A DNA stretch of 36,642 bases. Source: Myxococcales bacterium. Its GTDB lineage: Bacteria > Myxococcota_A > UBA796 > GCA-2862545. Shown here piece after piece: positions 25,542 through 33,845 of this stretch. How positions within the stretch are numbered: position 1 is the first letter of the stretch; the number at the start of each line of letters is the position of its first letter. A model generated the notes under the pieces. The model searched no databases and had not been told where the DNA came from. It saw only the letters and a list, made by a program, of their open reading frames with translations. The position numbers were made by a program, and so were the translations under genes. The stretch spans positions 1 through 36,642 of the forward strand of contig JAHQVJ010000046.1 in NCBI GenBank assembly GCA_019634415.1, written 5' to 3'.

Positions 25542-26249
25542 ATGCGATCTTCATCCATCCTCGCCGCCACGTGCGCGCTGTGGTCGGGATGCCTACCCGA
25601 GACGACCTGCGCGGTGGCGAACGTCCACGACGGCGACACGAACGTTGCCGTGGACGTCCGCATCGTGCTGGACCAGCAACACGAGCTGGCGAGGGACCTG
25701 CCGTCGCCCAGGGACGACACCTACCGCTTCGTCGACGACGACGGCGCCGAGGTGCCCCACCGCACCCGCTGGGATCTGGACCGTCACAGCGTGATCATCC
25801 GCCCCGTCGAGGAGCTTCGGCCCGACACCACCTACCACCTGGACGGGCCCTATCCGCCGTCCGGGATCCACTACACGGGCGCAGGTCCCTCCCCCGTCGA
25901 GCTGTCGTTCTCCACGGGCGGACCGGCCCGGGCCGTGAGCTGGACCAGCGGACCCAGCGTCGTCTACATCGCATTCTCGGAGCCCGTGGACGTGGCCACC
26001 CTCGACGGAGTCGTCTCCTTCGAGGGGGAGCCCAGCGTGGTCCCCTTGGTGCAGCACGCCCCCGAGATCGTCGCGTTCTCCATCGACCCATGGCCCACCG
26101 ACCTCTTCGGAGACGCCAACGGACCGTTCGTTCAGGCGGGCGGGCTCACCTCGGACGGCGACGACATCGCGCCCTCCGAGGGCGCCGTGCCTCGGTACAC
26201 CCGCAGCGCCCGCGACCGCAGCTGCAGCCCCTACGGAGACCTGCCATGA
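25542..26249 (+). CDS. Lipoprotein with Ig-like (Big_5-like) domain
   Basis: 235 residues from ATG 25542. The signal ends ALWSGC (Cys17). Residues 25-190 have the beta pattern of an SbsA/Big_5 Ig-like domain: an N-terminal NVAVDVRIVLD strand, RPVEELRPDTTYHL, and VVYIAFSEPVDVATLDGVV, the last being the typical 'v.l.FSepvd..t....v' signature. Such domains are structural parts of surface proteins. Its stop overlaps the next start (ATGA at 26246-26249), so it is probably made together with the exported protein that follows. No catalytic residues are evident. The leader contains hairpin element copy C. Confidence 0.75.
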   Translation: MRSSSILAATCALWSGCLPETTCAVANVHDGDTNVAVDVRIVLDQQHELARDLPSPRDDTYRFVDDDGAEVPHRTRWDLDRHSVIIRPVEELRPDTTYHLDGPYPPSGIHYTGAGPSPVELSFSTGGPARAVSWTSGPSVVYIAFSEPVDVATLDGVVSFEGEPSVVPLVQHAPEIVAFSIDPWPTDLFGDANGPFVQAGGLTSDGDDIAPSEGAVPRYTRSARDRSCSPYGDLP

Positions 26250-26965
26250 TCGCCTCCCTCCTCCTGTGGTCCGCAGCTCCCACCCTCGCCATGCCCTGGC
26301 AGGATCCCGTGACGCACCGAGCCCCTTCCCAGGGCTACGCGCAGGTCTCGAGCACGGCCCTGCTCCGCCGAGACGTGGTGTCCCTGTCCACCCTGCGGAT
26401 GGGCACACCCCTGGTCTCTGGCGACCGCCTGAGCTTCGGCGCGAGCATCGACGTGTCTGCCCAGGCGCTGTTCGCAGCCGACGGGCGGCGGACCGTCGCC
26501 CCCCAGAACGTGGGTGGCCGCCTGTCGCTCACCTTCGTGCGCCCCGACGGCGACACCAGCTACTCCTGGTGGCTCGATCTGCAGGGCTCTCCGCAGCTGA
26601 CCAGTTGGTTCCTCCACGACCCCAACGACAACGGCACCGCGCTGAGCGGCGGCTACACGGGCTACGTCGAGAAGGGCCGGACCAAGCTCCTCATGGAGTT
26701 CAGCCTCGGCACGGGCACCGAGATCCCGGTCTCGTACCGAGCCACCTTCGTGGCACTGCGGGAGCTGTCCGACCGGGTCGCCGTGGGGCTCGGAGCCACG
26801 GCCTTGATGCCATCCGCCTTGGCCACGGTGCGCGTGCGCCCCACCACCGATCTCGAGATCGGCGCCGATCTGGGCCTCAGCATCTGGGCCTTCGAGGGCG
26901 TGCCGTTCCCCGAGCCGCTCACCCTCTACCCGTCGCTGCAGGTCGTGTACGCTCCTGGCCAGTAG
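26246..26965 (+). CDS. Exported protein, probable outer-membrane beta-barrel
   Basis: 239 residues. A signal peptide (MIASLLLWSAAPTLA, cleavage before MPW) precedes a series of amphipathic strands with alternating hydrophobic residues and aromatic girdle positions (RLSLTFVRPDGDTSYSWWLD, TKLLMEFSLGTGTEIPVSY, LEIGADLGLSIWAF). The C-terminal strand ends LQVVYAPGQ rather than the usual Phe. This pattern suggests a small outer-membrane barrel of eight to ten strands. It overlaps the preceding lipoprotein gene by four bases, suggesting that the two form a pair at the outer membrane. I recognise no named family. Confidence 0.7.
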   Translation: MIASLLLWSAAPTLAMPWQDPVTHRAPSQGYAQVSSTALLRRDVVSLSTLRMGTPLVSGDRLSFGASIDVSAQALFAADGRRTVAPQNVGGRLSLTFVRPDGDTSYSWWLDLQGSPQLTSWFLHDPNDNGTALSGGYTGYVEKGRTKLLMEFSLGTGTEIPVSYRATFVALRELSDRVAVGLGATALMPSALATVRVRPTTDLEIGADLGLSIWAFEGVPFPEPLTLYPSLQVVYAPGQ

Positions 26966-26978
26966 CCAGGGGAGCAGC

Positions 26979-27782
26979 GTGGTCGGCAAGGTCTACATCA
27001 GCGCGGACATCGAGGGAGTCACGGGCATCGCCCACTGGGACGAGGCCAACGCGAGCCACGCCGCCTACGGCCCCTTCCAGGAGCGCATGAACGTGGAGGT
27101 GGCCGCCGCCTGCGAGGGGGCGCTGCAGGGCGGTGCCACCGAGGTGTGGGTCAAGGACGCCCACCACACCGGCCGCAACCTCGATCCGGCACGCCTGCCG
27201 CGGCCCACGCGGCTGATCCGCGGCTGGTCGGGCCACCCCTTCGCCATGGTCCAAGAGCTCGACGCCTCCTTCGCGGCGCTGGCCCTGGTGGGCTACCACG
27301 CGCCCGCCGCCAACGGGGGCAACCCGCTGTCGCACACGATGTCGTCGGCGAAGTTCCACCGATTGCTCCTCAACGACGAGCCGGTGTCGGAGCTGCGGCT
27401 ACACGCCTGGATCGCGCGCTCGCTGGGCGTCCCCACCGTGTTCGTGAGCGGCGATGCCGCCATCTGCGAGGAGGCCGAGCAGCTCGATCCGGCGATCGCC
27501 ACGGTGGTCACCGGCCGAGGCGTGGGCCACAGCATGGTGGGGCACCATCCGCGGGTGGTGGAGGAGCAGATCCGCTCACAGCTGGCCACCGCGGTGCGGC
27601 GCGCAGGGCATCGGCAGGTGCCGCCGCTGCCCGATCGCTTCGTGCTGGACGTGGAGTTCCGCGTGCACCATGCTGCCTACCGCGCCAGCCAGTACCCCGG
27701 CGCCACGCTGGTGCACGACAACCGCGTGCGGCTGACGACGAGCGACTACCTGGACGTGCCGCGCGCGCTGCTGTTCTGGTAG
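26979..27782 (+). CDS. dppA: M55-family D-aminopeptidase (DppA type)
   Basis: 267 residues from a GTG at 26979 with GGGGAG eight bases upstream. The N-terminal SADIEGVTGI (Asp10, Glu12), DAHHTGRN (His62), GYHAPA (His107) and PLSHTMS (His119) match the zinc ligands and catalytic histidine of Bacillus DppA, the prototype of peptidase family M55. Length is close to DppA's. These decameric enzymes release N-terminal D-amino acids from short peptides such as D-Ala-D-Ala and are thought to recycle cell-wall peptides. It has no signal, so it is cytoplasmic. It precedes an MFS transporter gene by 21 bases; co-transcription is likely, and peptide or amino-acid transport would fit, but the transporter's substrate is unknown. 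Confidence 0.92.
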   Translation: MVGKVYISADIEGVTGIAHWDEANASHAAYGPFQERMNVEVAAACEGALQGGATEVWVKDAHHTGRNLDPARLPRPTRLIRGWSGHPFAMVQELDASFAALALVGYHAPAANGGNPLSHTMSSAKFHRLLLNDEPVSELRLHAWIARSLGVPTVFVSGDAAICEEAEQLDPAIATVVTGRGVGHSMVGHHPRVVEEQIRSQLATAVRRAGHRQVPPLPDRFVLDVEFRVHHAAYRASQYPGATLVHDNRVRLTTSDYLDVPRALLFW

Positions 27783-27803
27783 CCTGAGGCTACGAACCCC
27801 GGC

Positions 27804-28943
27804 ATGCAATCGGACCGTTCGGGGAACGCGTGGCGCTGGCTCGCCATCGCCTTGTTCGGCGTGGCATGGGGGGCGAACCAGTTCGCACCCATGCTGCGCG
27901 TCTACGCAGACGTGGTGGGGCTGTCGGAGCCCACCGTCAGCGCCACCTTCGGCGTCTATGCCGTGGGGATCGCACCTGGGATCCTACTCGGGGGACCCCT
28001 GTCCGACCGCGTGGGGCGACCTGCCATCGTGTTCCCGGCCACGGTGATCTCGCTGCTGGCCACGGGCGTGCTGCTGGGGGCGCAGACGGCAGCACCGCTG
28101 TACGTCGCTCGGCTCCTGGCGGGGCTGGCCTCGGGACTCGCCTTCAGTGCCGGCAGCGCCTGGCTGCTGGCGCTCTCCGCCGACGCGGGTCCGGGCGTGG
28201 GCGGCGTGCGCAACACCGTGGCGCTCACCTGCGGCTTCGCCCTGGGGCCCCTGGCCACGGGCTCCATCGTGGGCTGGGTGGAGGCCCCGCTGATCACGCC
28301 CTACCTGCCGCACCTGCTGCTGATGAGCGCTGGGATCGGGCTGCTGCTGTGGGTGCCCCGCCACGACGCCGCCGCTCGCGGACAGCACACCGGCGTGCCG
28401 TTGACCGACGTCTTCCGCCCCCAGCTGCCTGCCGGCCTGGCCTGGGTGGCCCCCTTCTCCTTCGGCACGGCGGTGATGGCCTTTGCCGTGCTGCCCGCCT
28501 TCGGAGCGCCACGCACGCCCTTCGGCGCGGGGCTGGTCACGGCGCTGACCCTGGGCACGGGGGTGGCGGTGCAGCCCCTGGCACGGCGCATCGGCGTGCG
28601 CGATCCGGCGCGCCTGGCGCGCATCGGCCTGGCCACCGCGGCCGCCGCCTTCGGTGTGGGCGCCCTGTACACGAGCACCGCCTCGGAGCCTCTGCTCGTC
28701 GTTGCCTGCGTGGCCGCAGGGTTCGCCTACGGCTTCAACTTCCTGTACGGCTTCTTGGTGATGGGACCGTCGGCGCGAGGCGTGCAGGTCGCGCAGCTCT
28801 ACGTCGCCGCCTACATCGGCTTCGGCTTCTCTCCAGGGATCGTGTCCGCGAGCGAGCTCGTACCCATCCACTGGGTGCTGCTGGGCTTCGGCGCCTTCGC
28901 CGCGGCGCTGGGGCTCGCTCATCGCGACAATCAACGGGGTTGA
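27804..28943 (+). CDS. Major facilitator superfamily transporter
   Basis: 379 residues with about twelve hydrophobic helices. The loop between helices 2 and 3 has the MFS motif A signature GGPLSDRVGRPAIVF, and the first half contains LLAGLASGLAFSAGSAWLLAL. It belongs to the compact 12-helix drug/metabolite-type MFS transporters; the substrate cannot be told. The last codons (HRDNQRG and TGA) lie inside a perfect 33-bp palindrome (28921-28953), so the insertion or presence of that palindrome defines the protein's C-terminus. It follows the M55 peptidase gene closely and converges on the short-chain dehydrogenase gene. Confidence 0.88.
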   Translation: MQSDRSGNAWRWLAIALFGVAWGANQFAPMLRVYADVVGLSEPTVSATFGVYAVGIAPGILLGGPLSDRVGRPAIVFPATVISLLATGVLLGAQTAAPLYVARLLAGLASGLAFSAGSAWLLALSADAGPGVGGVRNTVALTCGFALGPLATGSIVGWVEAPLITPYLPHLLLMSAGIGLLLWVPRHDAAARGQHTGVPLTDVFRPQLPAGLAWVAPFSFGTAVMAFAVLPAFGAPRTPFGAGLVTALTLGTGVAVQPLARRIGVRDPARLARIGLATAAAAFGVGALYTSTASEPLLVVACVAAGFAYGFNFLYGFLVMGPSARGVQVAQLYVAAYIGFGFSPGIVSASELVPIHWVLLGFGAFAAALGLAHRDNQRG

Positions 28944-28953
28944 TTGTCGCGAT
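28921..28953. repeat. 33-bp perfect palindrome, copy 1 (contains the MFS stop codon)
   Basis: ATCGCGACAATCAAC, loop GGG, GTTGATTGTCGCGAT: a 15-bp perfect stem, extended by one more C-G pair. The MFS TGA (28941-28943) is in the right arm. An identical copy lies exactly 140 bases downstream, and together they occupy the gap between two convergent genes. Confidence 0.95.
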
Positions 28954-29060
28954 GCTACTGGTTGCCGCTCCGCGCTTGGACTTGCAGCACTCCCTGCACT
29001 CGCTCGCACGCTCCCTCGCTCCAGTCCCACTGCAACCTCGGATCAGTCGCGCTCCGCTCG

Positions 29061-29093
29061 ATCGCGACAATCAACGGGGTTGATTGTCGCGAT
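29061..29093. repeat. 33-bp perfect palindrome, copy 2 (abuts the dehydrogenase stop)
   Basis: Identical to 28921-28953 over all 33 bases. Its right end overlaps the last base of the dehydrogenase TGA (29095-29093, read on the minus strand). Being self-complementary, it could end or stabilise transcripts in both directions. The 107 bases between the copies contain no gene and are not repeated elsewhere in the window. Confidence 0.95.
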
Positions 29094-30076
29094 CAGCGCT
29101 CCTGATCGCCGAGCTGGGCCAGGGCGCGACGGCCCTGTTCCGTCTCCTCCCAGTGCGCCAGGTGGCCGTGCCGATGGGCCGTGCGCGCCAGCTCCCAGCG
29201 CGGGGAGCCCGGCGGCTCCGCCAGCAGCTCCGCTGGCGACGGCACCTCGTCGGCGCCGTGGGGCGCGCCCTCGAAGGCGTTGCGATCCGCCGCCAGCCGC
29301 GCCCACGGATCGGGCCCCAGGGCCTCGCGCAGGGCCAGGATCCGTGCGGCGTCGGGCCCCACCACCACGCGCCGGAAGGGCGCGGGGTCGTCGAGGCTGG
29401 CCAGGATGGCGCTCACCACCAGCATGGGATCCTGGGGCGCCTCCAGGACCTCGCGCTTGGCCTGCGTCCAGCGCGGTCGCAGGTGCGCATAGGGCGAGTC
29501 GCCCTCGGGCTGTGGGCTCTCCTCCGCGGCGCGCGAGAGGAACTCGGTGGCGAAGGAGCCGGGCTCCATCAGCCGCACGCGGATCCCGAAGGTGCACACC
29601 TCGGCGAACAGCGCCTCCGACAGCGCCTCCACCGCGTACTTGCTGGCGGCGTAGAACCCCGACTCGGGGAAGGCGGTGCGCCCAGCCACGCTGGATAGCT
29701 GCACCACCGTGCCGCGCGCCTTCCGCAGTGCTGGCAGCAGCGCCCGCGTGACGCGGACGGGCCCCAGCACGTTCACGTCGAGCATGTCGCGCACCGCCTC
29801 CACGTCGCCCTCCTCCTGGGTGGCGAACAGCGCGTAGCCGGCGTTGTTGACCACCAGGTCCACCGACGACACATCCGCCACGGCGGCGTCGATCTGCGAC
29901 TGGTCGCGCACGTCCACGGCGTGCACCTGGAGGTCGGGTCGTGGCGCACCCAGGGCGGCGGGCCAGCGGTCGAGGGAGGGGTCGGAGGCGACGACGTGCC
30001 AGCCGCGGGCGAGCAGCTCTCGCACCAGCGCGTGGCCGAAGCCCGTCGCACACCCCGTGACGAAGGCGGTCGGCAT
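29093..30076 (-). CDS. Short-chain dehydrogenase/reductase
   Basis: 327 residues from ATG 30076. It is a classical SDR: cofactor motif TGCATGFG (7-14), NNAG (77-80), catalytic Ser in QLSSVAG (128/129), Tyr142 and Lys146 in FYAASK. Asp at the end of the second strand (VVASDPS) suggests NAD(H) preference, though this is only a tendency. Residues after about 250 form an extension (AELLAEPPGSPRWELARTAH and onward) with a small helical WEETEQGRRAL element reminiscent of the end of an ArsR/MarR-like fold, function unknown. An open frame upstream of 30076 was rejected because its residues are Arg/Ser-rich. The substrate is unknown. It is divergent from the TPR-sulfotransferase gene with 52 bases between starts. 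Confidence 0.88.
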   Translation of the reverse strand: MPTAFVTGCATGFGHALVRELLARGWHVVASDPSLDRWPAALGAPRPDLQVHAVDVRDQSQIDAAVADVSSVDLVVNNAGYALFATQEEGDVEAVRDMLDVNVLGPVRVTRALLPALRKARGTVVQLSSVAGRTAFPESGFYAASKYAVEALSEALFAEVCTFGIRVRLMEPGSFATEFLSRAAEESPQPEGDSPYAHLRPRWTQAKREVLEAPQDPMLVVSAILASLDDPAPFRRVVVGPDAARILALREALGPDPWARLAADRNAFEGAPHGADEVPSPAELLAEPPGSPRWELARTAHRHGHLAHWEETEQGRRALAQLGDQER

Positions 30077-30128
30077 ACGCCCGGGTAACGCGCCATCAAG
30101 TTCGCCGAGCGCCGACCGATCGGGGTCC

Positions 30129-31751
30129 ATGGATTCCCTCGAGATCGTCCAGCAGCTGCGGACTCCCTTGCTCCTCCTCAAGGAGGGCCGTCTCGACGAT
30201 GCGCTCGCCCACTGGAGCCGCATCCGCGACCTCGCCCCCGCCCATCCCGCCGTGCACGACGTGGGCTCCGTCCTCTTCGAGGCCGCCGATCGGCCCGCCG
30301 AGCTCGCCGAGTGCCTGCGCCACGTGGTGTCGGCCTTTCCCGAGCGCCTGGAGATGTGGCGGCTGCTGGCCTTCACCGAGCGCCGGCTGGAGCGCACGGA
30401 GCCCGCCATTCGCACGCTCCGGGAGGGGCTCACCCATCACCCCGAAGCCAAGGGGCTGTGGGCGCCACTGGGCGTGCTGCTGGTGGAGACGAGCCGGGCG
30501 GAGGAGGGGCAACAGGCGCTACAGAAGGCCATCGAGCTCGATCCCAGCGACCCCTTCCCCATGGGGCACCTGGCGAGCCTGCACGAGACGCTGCACCGCC
30601 ACGACGACGCGAAGGCCGTGGCGCTGCAGGCGCTCGAGATCGACCCGGGCAACCCGGTGGCGGAGATCGTGCTGGCTCGTGTGGATCTGCGGCAGGGGCG
30701 CGCGCTGGACGCCCGCAGGCGGCTCACGGCACTGCTGCAGCGCGACGAGCTCCCTGCACGCCAGCGGGCCAGCGCAGGGCTGCAGCTCGCCCGCATCCTC
30801 GACGGCGTGGGCGACGCGAGCGCCTGGGACGCCGCCGTGAGCGGGCACGTCGCCAAGCGTACCCTGCCGGAGATGGCGCAGCAGGACCGGCAGTGGGTGC
30901 AGCGCACCGCCGCCGAGGCCGTGGCCAGCTGGCCCCCCGCGCGCCCCGACGACGATCCGGTGCCCCCGTGCGAGGAGCCGCCCATCTTCCTGGTGGGCTT
31001 CCCCCGCTCCGGCACCACGCTGCTGGAGAGCGTGCTGGCCAGTGCCGCCGAGCTGGGGGCCACCGACGAGGCCGATCTGCTGGGCACCATCAAGCGACGG
31101 CTCGCCGCCCACCTCGGCATCGCCACGCCCCCATCGGCCACCCTGCTCGATCGGATGTCGGCGTCGGACGTGGTGGCGGTGCGCGAGACGTACCTCGACC
31201 TCGGTCGGGCTCACTTCGGGGCGCGCTGGATCGACAAGCTCCCCATGAACGTGCTGCAGATCCCCTGGATCCGACGCTTGTTTCCCACAGCCCCCATCGT
31301 GGTGGCGCTGCGGGATCCGCGGGACTGCCTCGTGTCGGGCTTCTTCCAGGATCTGACGATCAACCGGGCCATGGTGCACTTCAGCGATCCCGTGGACCTC
31401 GCCACCGCCTACGTGCACACCATGACCCCCTGGCAGACCTGGCGCTCCGATCCGGCCATCGACGGGATCGAGGTCCACTACGAGCGGCTCGTGGAGGACT
31501 TCGACACGACGGCCAAGGAGATGCTCGCGCGCATCGGCCTGCCCTACTCCGACGCCGTGCGTCGCTTCCACGAGCGATCCACCCAGCGTCAGATCCGGAC
31601 CCCCAGCTACCACGCGGTGTCGCAGCCCATCTACCGCCGGGCAGTGGGTCGCTGGCGCCGCTACCACCACCGGATCCCCGCCCAGGCCCTCGATCACCTC
31701 GAGCCGGTGGCCACCGCCTTCGGCTACGCATCGGCATTGAGCGCGGTATAG
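30129..31751 (+). CDS. TPR-sulfotransferase protein
   Basis: 540 residues. Residues 1-270 are TPR-like helical repeats (AIRTLREGLTHHPEAKGLWA, ALQKAIELDPSDPFPMGHLA). Residues 283-540 are a PAPS-dependent sulfotransferase domain: 5'-phosphosulfate loop FLVGFPRSGTTLLESVL (287-303), the KLPMN segment after WID, the 3'-phosphate motif VVALRDPRDCLVSGFF and the terminal RRAVGRWRRY helix. This architecture is widespread in bacteria and resembles tyrosylprotein sulfotransferases in its catalytic half. It transfers sulfate from PAPS to a protein or small hydroxylated acceptor, with the TPRs probably choosing it. There is no signal peptide. The RelA/SpoT-domain gene starts 28 bases after its stop. Confidence 0.9.
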   Translation: MDSLEIVQQLRTPLLLLKEGRLDDALAHWSRIRDLAPAHPAVHDVGSVLFEAADRPAELAECLRHVVSAFPERLEMWRLLAFTERRLERTEPAIRTLREGLTHHPEAKGLWAPLGVLLVETSRAEEGQQALQKAIELDPSDPFPMGHLASLHETLHRHDDAKAVALQALEIDPGNPVAEIVLARVDLRQGRALDARRRLTALLQRDELPARQRASAGLQLARILDGVGDASAWDAAVSGHVAKRTLPEMAQQDRQWVQRTAAEAVASWPPARPDDDPVPPCEEPPIFLVGFPRSGTTLLESVLASAAELGATDEADLLGTIKRRLAAHLGIATPPSATLLDRMSASDVVAVRETYLDLGRAHFGARWIDKLPMNVLQIPWIRRLFPTAPIVVALRDPRDCLVSGFFQDLTINRAMVHFSDPVDLATAYVHTMTPWQTWRSDPAIDGIEVHYERLVEDFDTTAKEMLARIGLPYSDAVRRFHERSTQRQIRTPSYHAVSQPIYRRAVGRWRRYHHRIPAQALDHLEPVATAFGYASALSAV

Positions 31752-31779
31752 GCATCGGAACCCGCACCGCCGGGGCCCC

Positions 31780-33183
31780 GTGCTTCCCTCCTTCTCCTAC
31801 GCCGACTTCACGGCCTGGTACGACACGTACGCCGCCGACGTGCTCACCCCGGCCCTGCACAACGCCAACCGCTCGCTGCGCAAGCACATCCACGAGGCGC
31901 TCGACGAGCGACAAGCCCGTCGGATCCAGATCGCGGTGGGCCGCGTCAAGTCCGCTCAGCGGCTGTGGCGCAAGCTCCAGCTCGACAAGTACGCCGAGCG
32001 CGTGCGCGCGCTGGACGGTCCTCGGGGGATCCCCACGGTCATCGACGACCTGATCGGCACGCGGATCACCTGCACCAACCTCTCCGACCAGGAGATGTTG
32101 ATCGACATCCTGTCGCACCTGCCGGTGGCCCAGGATCAGGAGGAGCTGCACGCCCTGGCCGTGCTCCGCGGCTCCATCAAGGACTACACCAACCAGCCCA
32201 AGCCCTCGGGGTACCGCGCCTACCACGTGAACCTGCTCACCACGGTGCCCATCGGCACCCAGTTCGTGTGCACGGTGTGCGAGCTGCAGGTGCGCACCCT
32301 GCTGCAGGACTCCTGGGGCGATCTCACCCACGAGGACACCTACAAGCCGGGCAGCGTGGTGCCGCCCATCGTGACCCAGCTCTCGCGCCGCATTTCCGAT
32401 CTGCTGGCCACCATCGACGACATCGCCCAGGATCTGCGGGTGGAGCTGGAGGGGCTCGCAGGAGAGCCCGAGCCACCGCCGGCCGACGCTCCGGTGGTGG
32501 AGCGGCCCGCCGCTGCTCCCGCTGACGAGGAGATCGCCCGGAGCTGCCTGATGGACCTGTACACGTCGCTGCGCAAGCCGCTGTCGATGGCGGCCGCGGC
32601 CTACCGGGTGCGTCGGGACTCTGAGCTGGACATCGGCGCGGACTGGTTCGGGCACGGCAGCTTCACCGCCTTCACCAAGACGGTGGTACCACCCGCCCAG
32701 GTGGTCACGGCCACCCCGCCCGGCTACCTGCTGCCGGCCTCGGTGAACGCGGTGGACTTCCACGAGCCCGAGCCCGACGAGTCGAGCCCGGCTGTTCCGC
32801 GCGCCGCCACCGCTCTACGCCGCGCGGACAAGGGCTTCCCGCTCCGGTCCAGCCGCGAGCTGGCGGGCATGTACGACAGCCTCGCCGCCGCGACCCGCAG
32901 CGTGCCACGCCCCGACACGCCGGACGTGCGCTACGTCAACGCCCTCACCAAGGCGGCCCGCGACGACATGCACGCCACCCTGGGCCACGGGTCTCGGCCC
33001 GCGCTGAACTACGTGGCGATGGCGTTGCTGCTCCAGGGGCGCCTCGACGGTCCCCTCACGGCCTCCGAGGTGCATCGCACCTATGTGGACTTCGTGGTGC
33101 AGCGCTTCGATCGGCTGGGGCTGGAGCTGCCGCCGGATCAGGCGGACGAGCTGTCGGCCTGGCTGGAGCCGTCGTCGGTGTGA
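31780..33183 (+). CDS. RelA/SpoT-domain (p)ppGpp synthetase-like protein with long C-terminal extension
   Basis: 467 residues from GTG 31780. Residues 40-200 form an alarmone-synthetase domain: RVKSAQRLWRKL (55-66), VIDDLIGTRIT (87-97), PKPSGYRAYHV (140-150, GTP-binding Tyr145) and CELQVRT (167-173, catalytic Glu168), then WGDLTHEDTYK. There is no HD hydrolase, TGS or ACT domain, so this is a small alarmone synthetase type. The roughly 265 further residues include a Pro/Glu linker and a helical C-terminal domain (PALNYVAMALLLQGRLDGPL onward) I do not recognise. It may make ppGpp, or be a toxic synthetase (ToxSAS) that alters nucleotides or tRNA, with the extension as control region. Its stop overlaps the next reading frame (GTGA), and the A/T-richer island begins right after. 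Confidence 0.82.
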   Translation: MLPSFSYADFTAWYDTYAADVLTPALHNANRSLRKHIHEALDERQARRIQIAVGRVKSAQRLWRKLQLDKYAERVRALDGPRGIPTVIDDLIGTRITCTNLSDQEMLIDILSHLPVAQDQEELHALAVLRGSIKDYTNQPKPSGYRAYHVNLLTTVPIGTQFVCTVCELQVRTLLQDSWGDLTHEDTYKPGSVVPPIVTQLSRRISDLLATIDDIAQDLRVELEGLAGEPEPPPADAPVVERPAAAPADEEIARSCLMDLYTSLRKPLSMAAAAYRVRRDSELDIGADWFGHGSFTAFTKTVVPPAQVVTATPPGYLLPASVNAVDFHEPEPDESSPAVPRAATALRRADKGFPLRSSRELAGMYDSLAAATRSVPRPDTPDVRYVNALTKAARDDMHATLGHGSRPALNYVAMALLLQGRLDGPLTASEVHRTYVDFVVQRFDRLGLELPPDQADELSAWLEPSSV

Positions 33184-33536
33184 CGTCCCATGGTCTCCAG
33201 ATCTCAGGTGCAGCCACTGCATGGCTGTCAGTGAGTGTCGAGCAGCTCGAGGCCGCAAAACGCGAGTCTCTCGATGTCCGGCACGAAGACCCGAACCCCT
33301 TCCTGGTGACCGGGCTTCGTGATCGCCCCCTCCGATACTGTCGACCAAGGAACGGCGCCCTACGGGCTCTGATCCGTTCCCGAGTCGGCAGTACCGGAGG
33401 GGTCGCGAAGCCCTTCGTCTTGAAGAAGACTGCAGACGAGGTCCTCGCAAACGTCGATCGGTACTGCTACCGCACCCTGGAGGGTTGGGAGAATCGGGAC
33501 GAGACTTCCGACGATGATCCTGATCCGACCTACTAG
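33180..33536 (+). pseudogene. Remnant ORF whose C-terminus resembles IS630-family transposases
   Basis: An open frame of 118 residues starting with a GTG that overlaps the upstream TGA. Residues 74-100 (GVAKPFVLKKTADEVLANV) resemble the end of IS630-family transposases, which usually finish 'KPF.WTKTAdEIL..v.R...R'. The first 73 residues have no recognisable DDE-domain content, so this is at most a 3' relic, or an unrelated small gene. The middle of the frame is occupied by a long inverted repeat (33312-33413), whose arms translate into the similar strings DRPLRYCRPRNG on either strand, evidence that part of the frame is structural DNA and not selected coding. The call rests on a short stretch. 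Confidence 0.4.
33312..33413. repeat. Long imperfect inverted repeat (about 40-base arms, 18-base loop)
   Basis: Left arm 33312-33355 begins GGGCTTCGTGATCG; right arm 33374-33413 ends GGGGTCGCGAAGCCC. Paired, the arms agree at most positions, with one 4-base bulge and several single differences, several of them wobble-type (T/C opposite G). The 18-base loop is GC-rich. It looks like a small palindromic mobile element or the fold-back end of a decayed insertion, sitting beside the IS630-like remnant. Confidence 0.85.
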
Positions 33537-33845
33537 ATCATGCTGCTAGATCGCTCCAGGCAGTGGAGCGCCATTATGCCCTTCGCAAGGGCTTCGTGCG
33601 AGCTGCGATCCCCTCGGACGTGCGCCGATCGGGGTTCGCAGAACCCCGGCGTGCGTTCGGAGGGTTCGCGGTGAGCAATAACGAAGCCCGTTCATCGGGA
33701 GGGCTTCAGGAGCGGGCTGCTCCGAGCTGGAGCGCCACCCGACGCCGTCGACCAACTGCAGGAGTACATGATCTCGGGCAGTCGCGGGCGCTACATCGAC
33801 CCGATGGTGGCCTACGACTTGGTGGAGGTCGTAGGGAGGGTGCCA
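33537..33845. other. Gene-poor, hairpin-rich segment
   Basis: I see no convincing gene here on either strand. It holds several hairpins: GGGGTTC, GCA, GAACCCC (33631-33647, perfect 7-bp stem), GAAGCCC...GGGCTTC with an 11-base loop (around 33683-33707), and GGAGC...GCTCC just after. A/T content is higher than in the left 33 kb. This looks like decayed mobile DNA between the RelA/SpoT-domain gene and the toxin cassette; the hairpins could also end transcription of the minus-strand toxin locus. Confidence 0.6.

Noticed and set aside
33312..33413. Integron attC site
   Set aside because: The fold-back structure is suggestive, but the RYYYAAC and GTTRRRY core sites are missing at its ends and no integrase or cassette array is seen.
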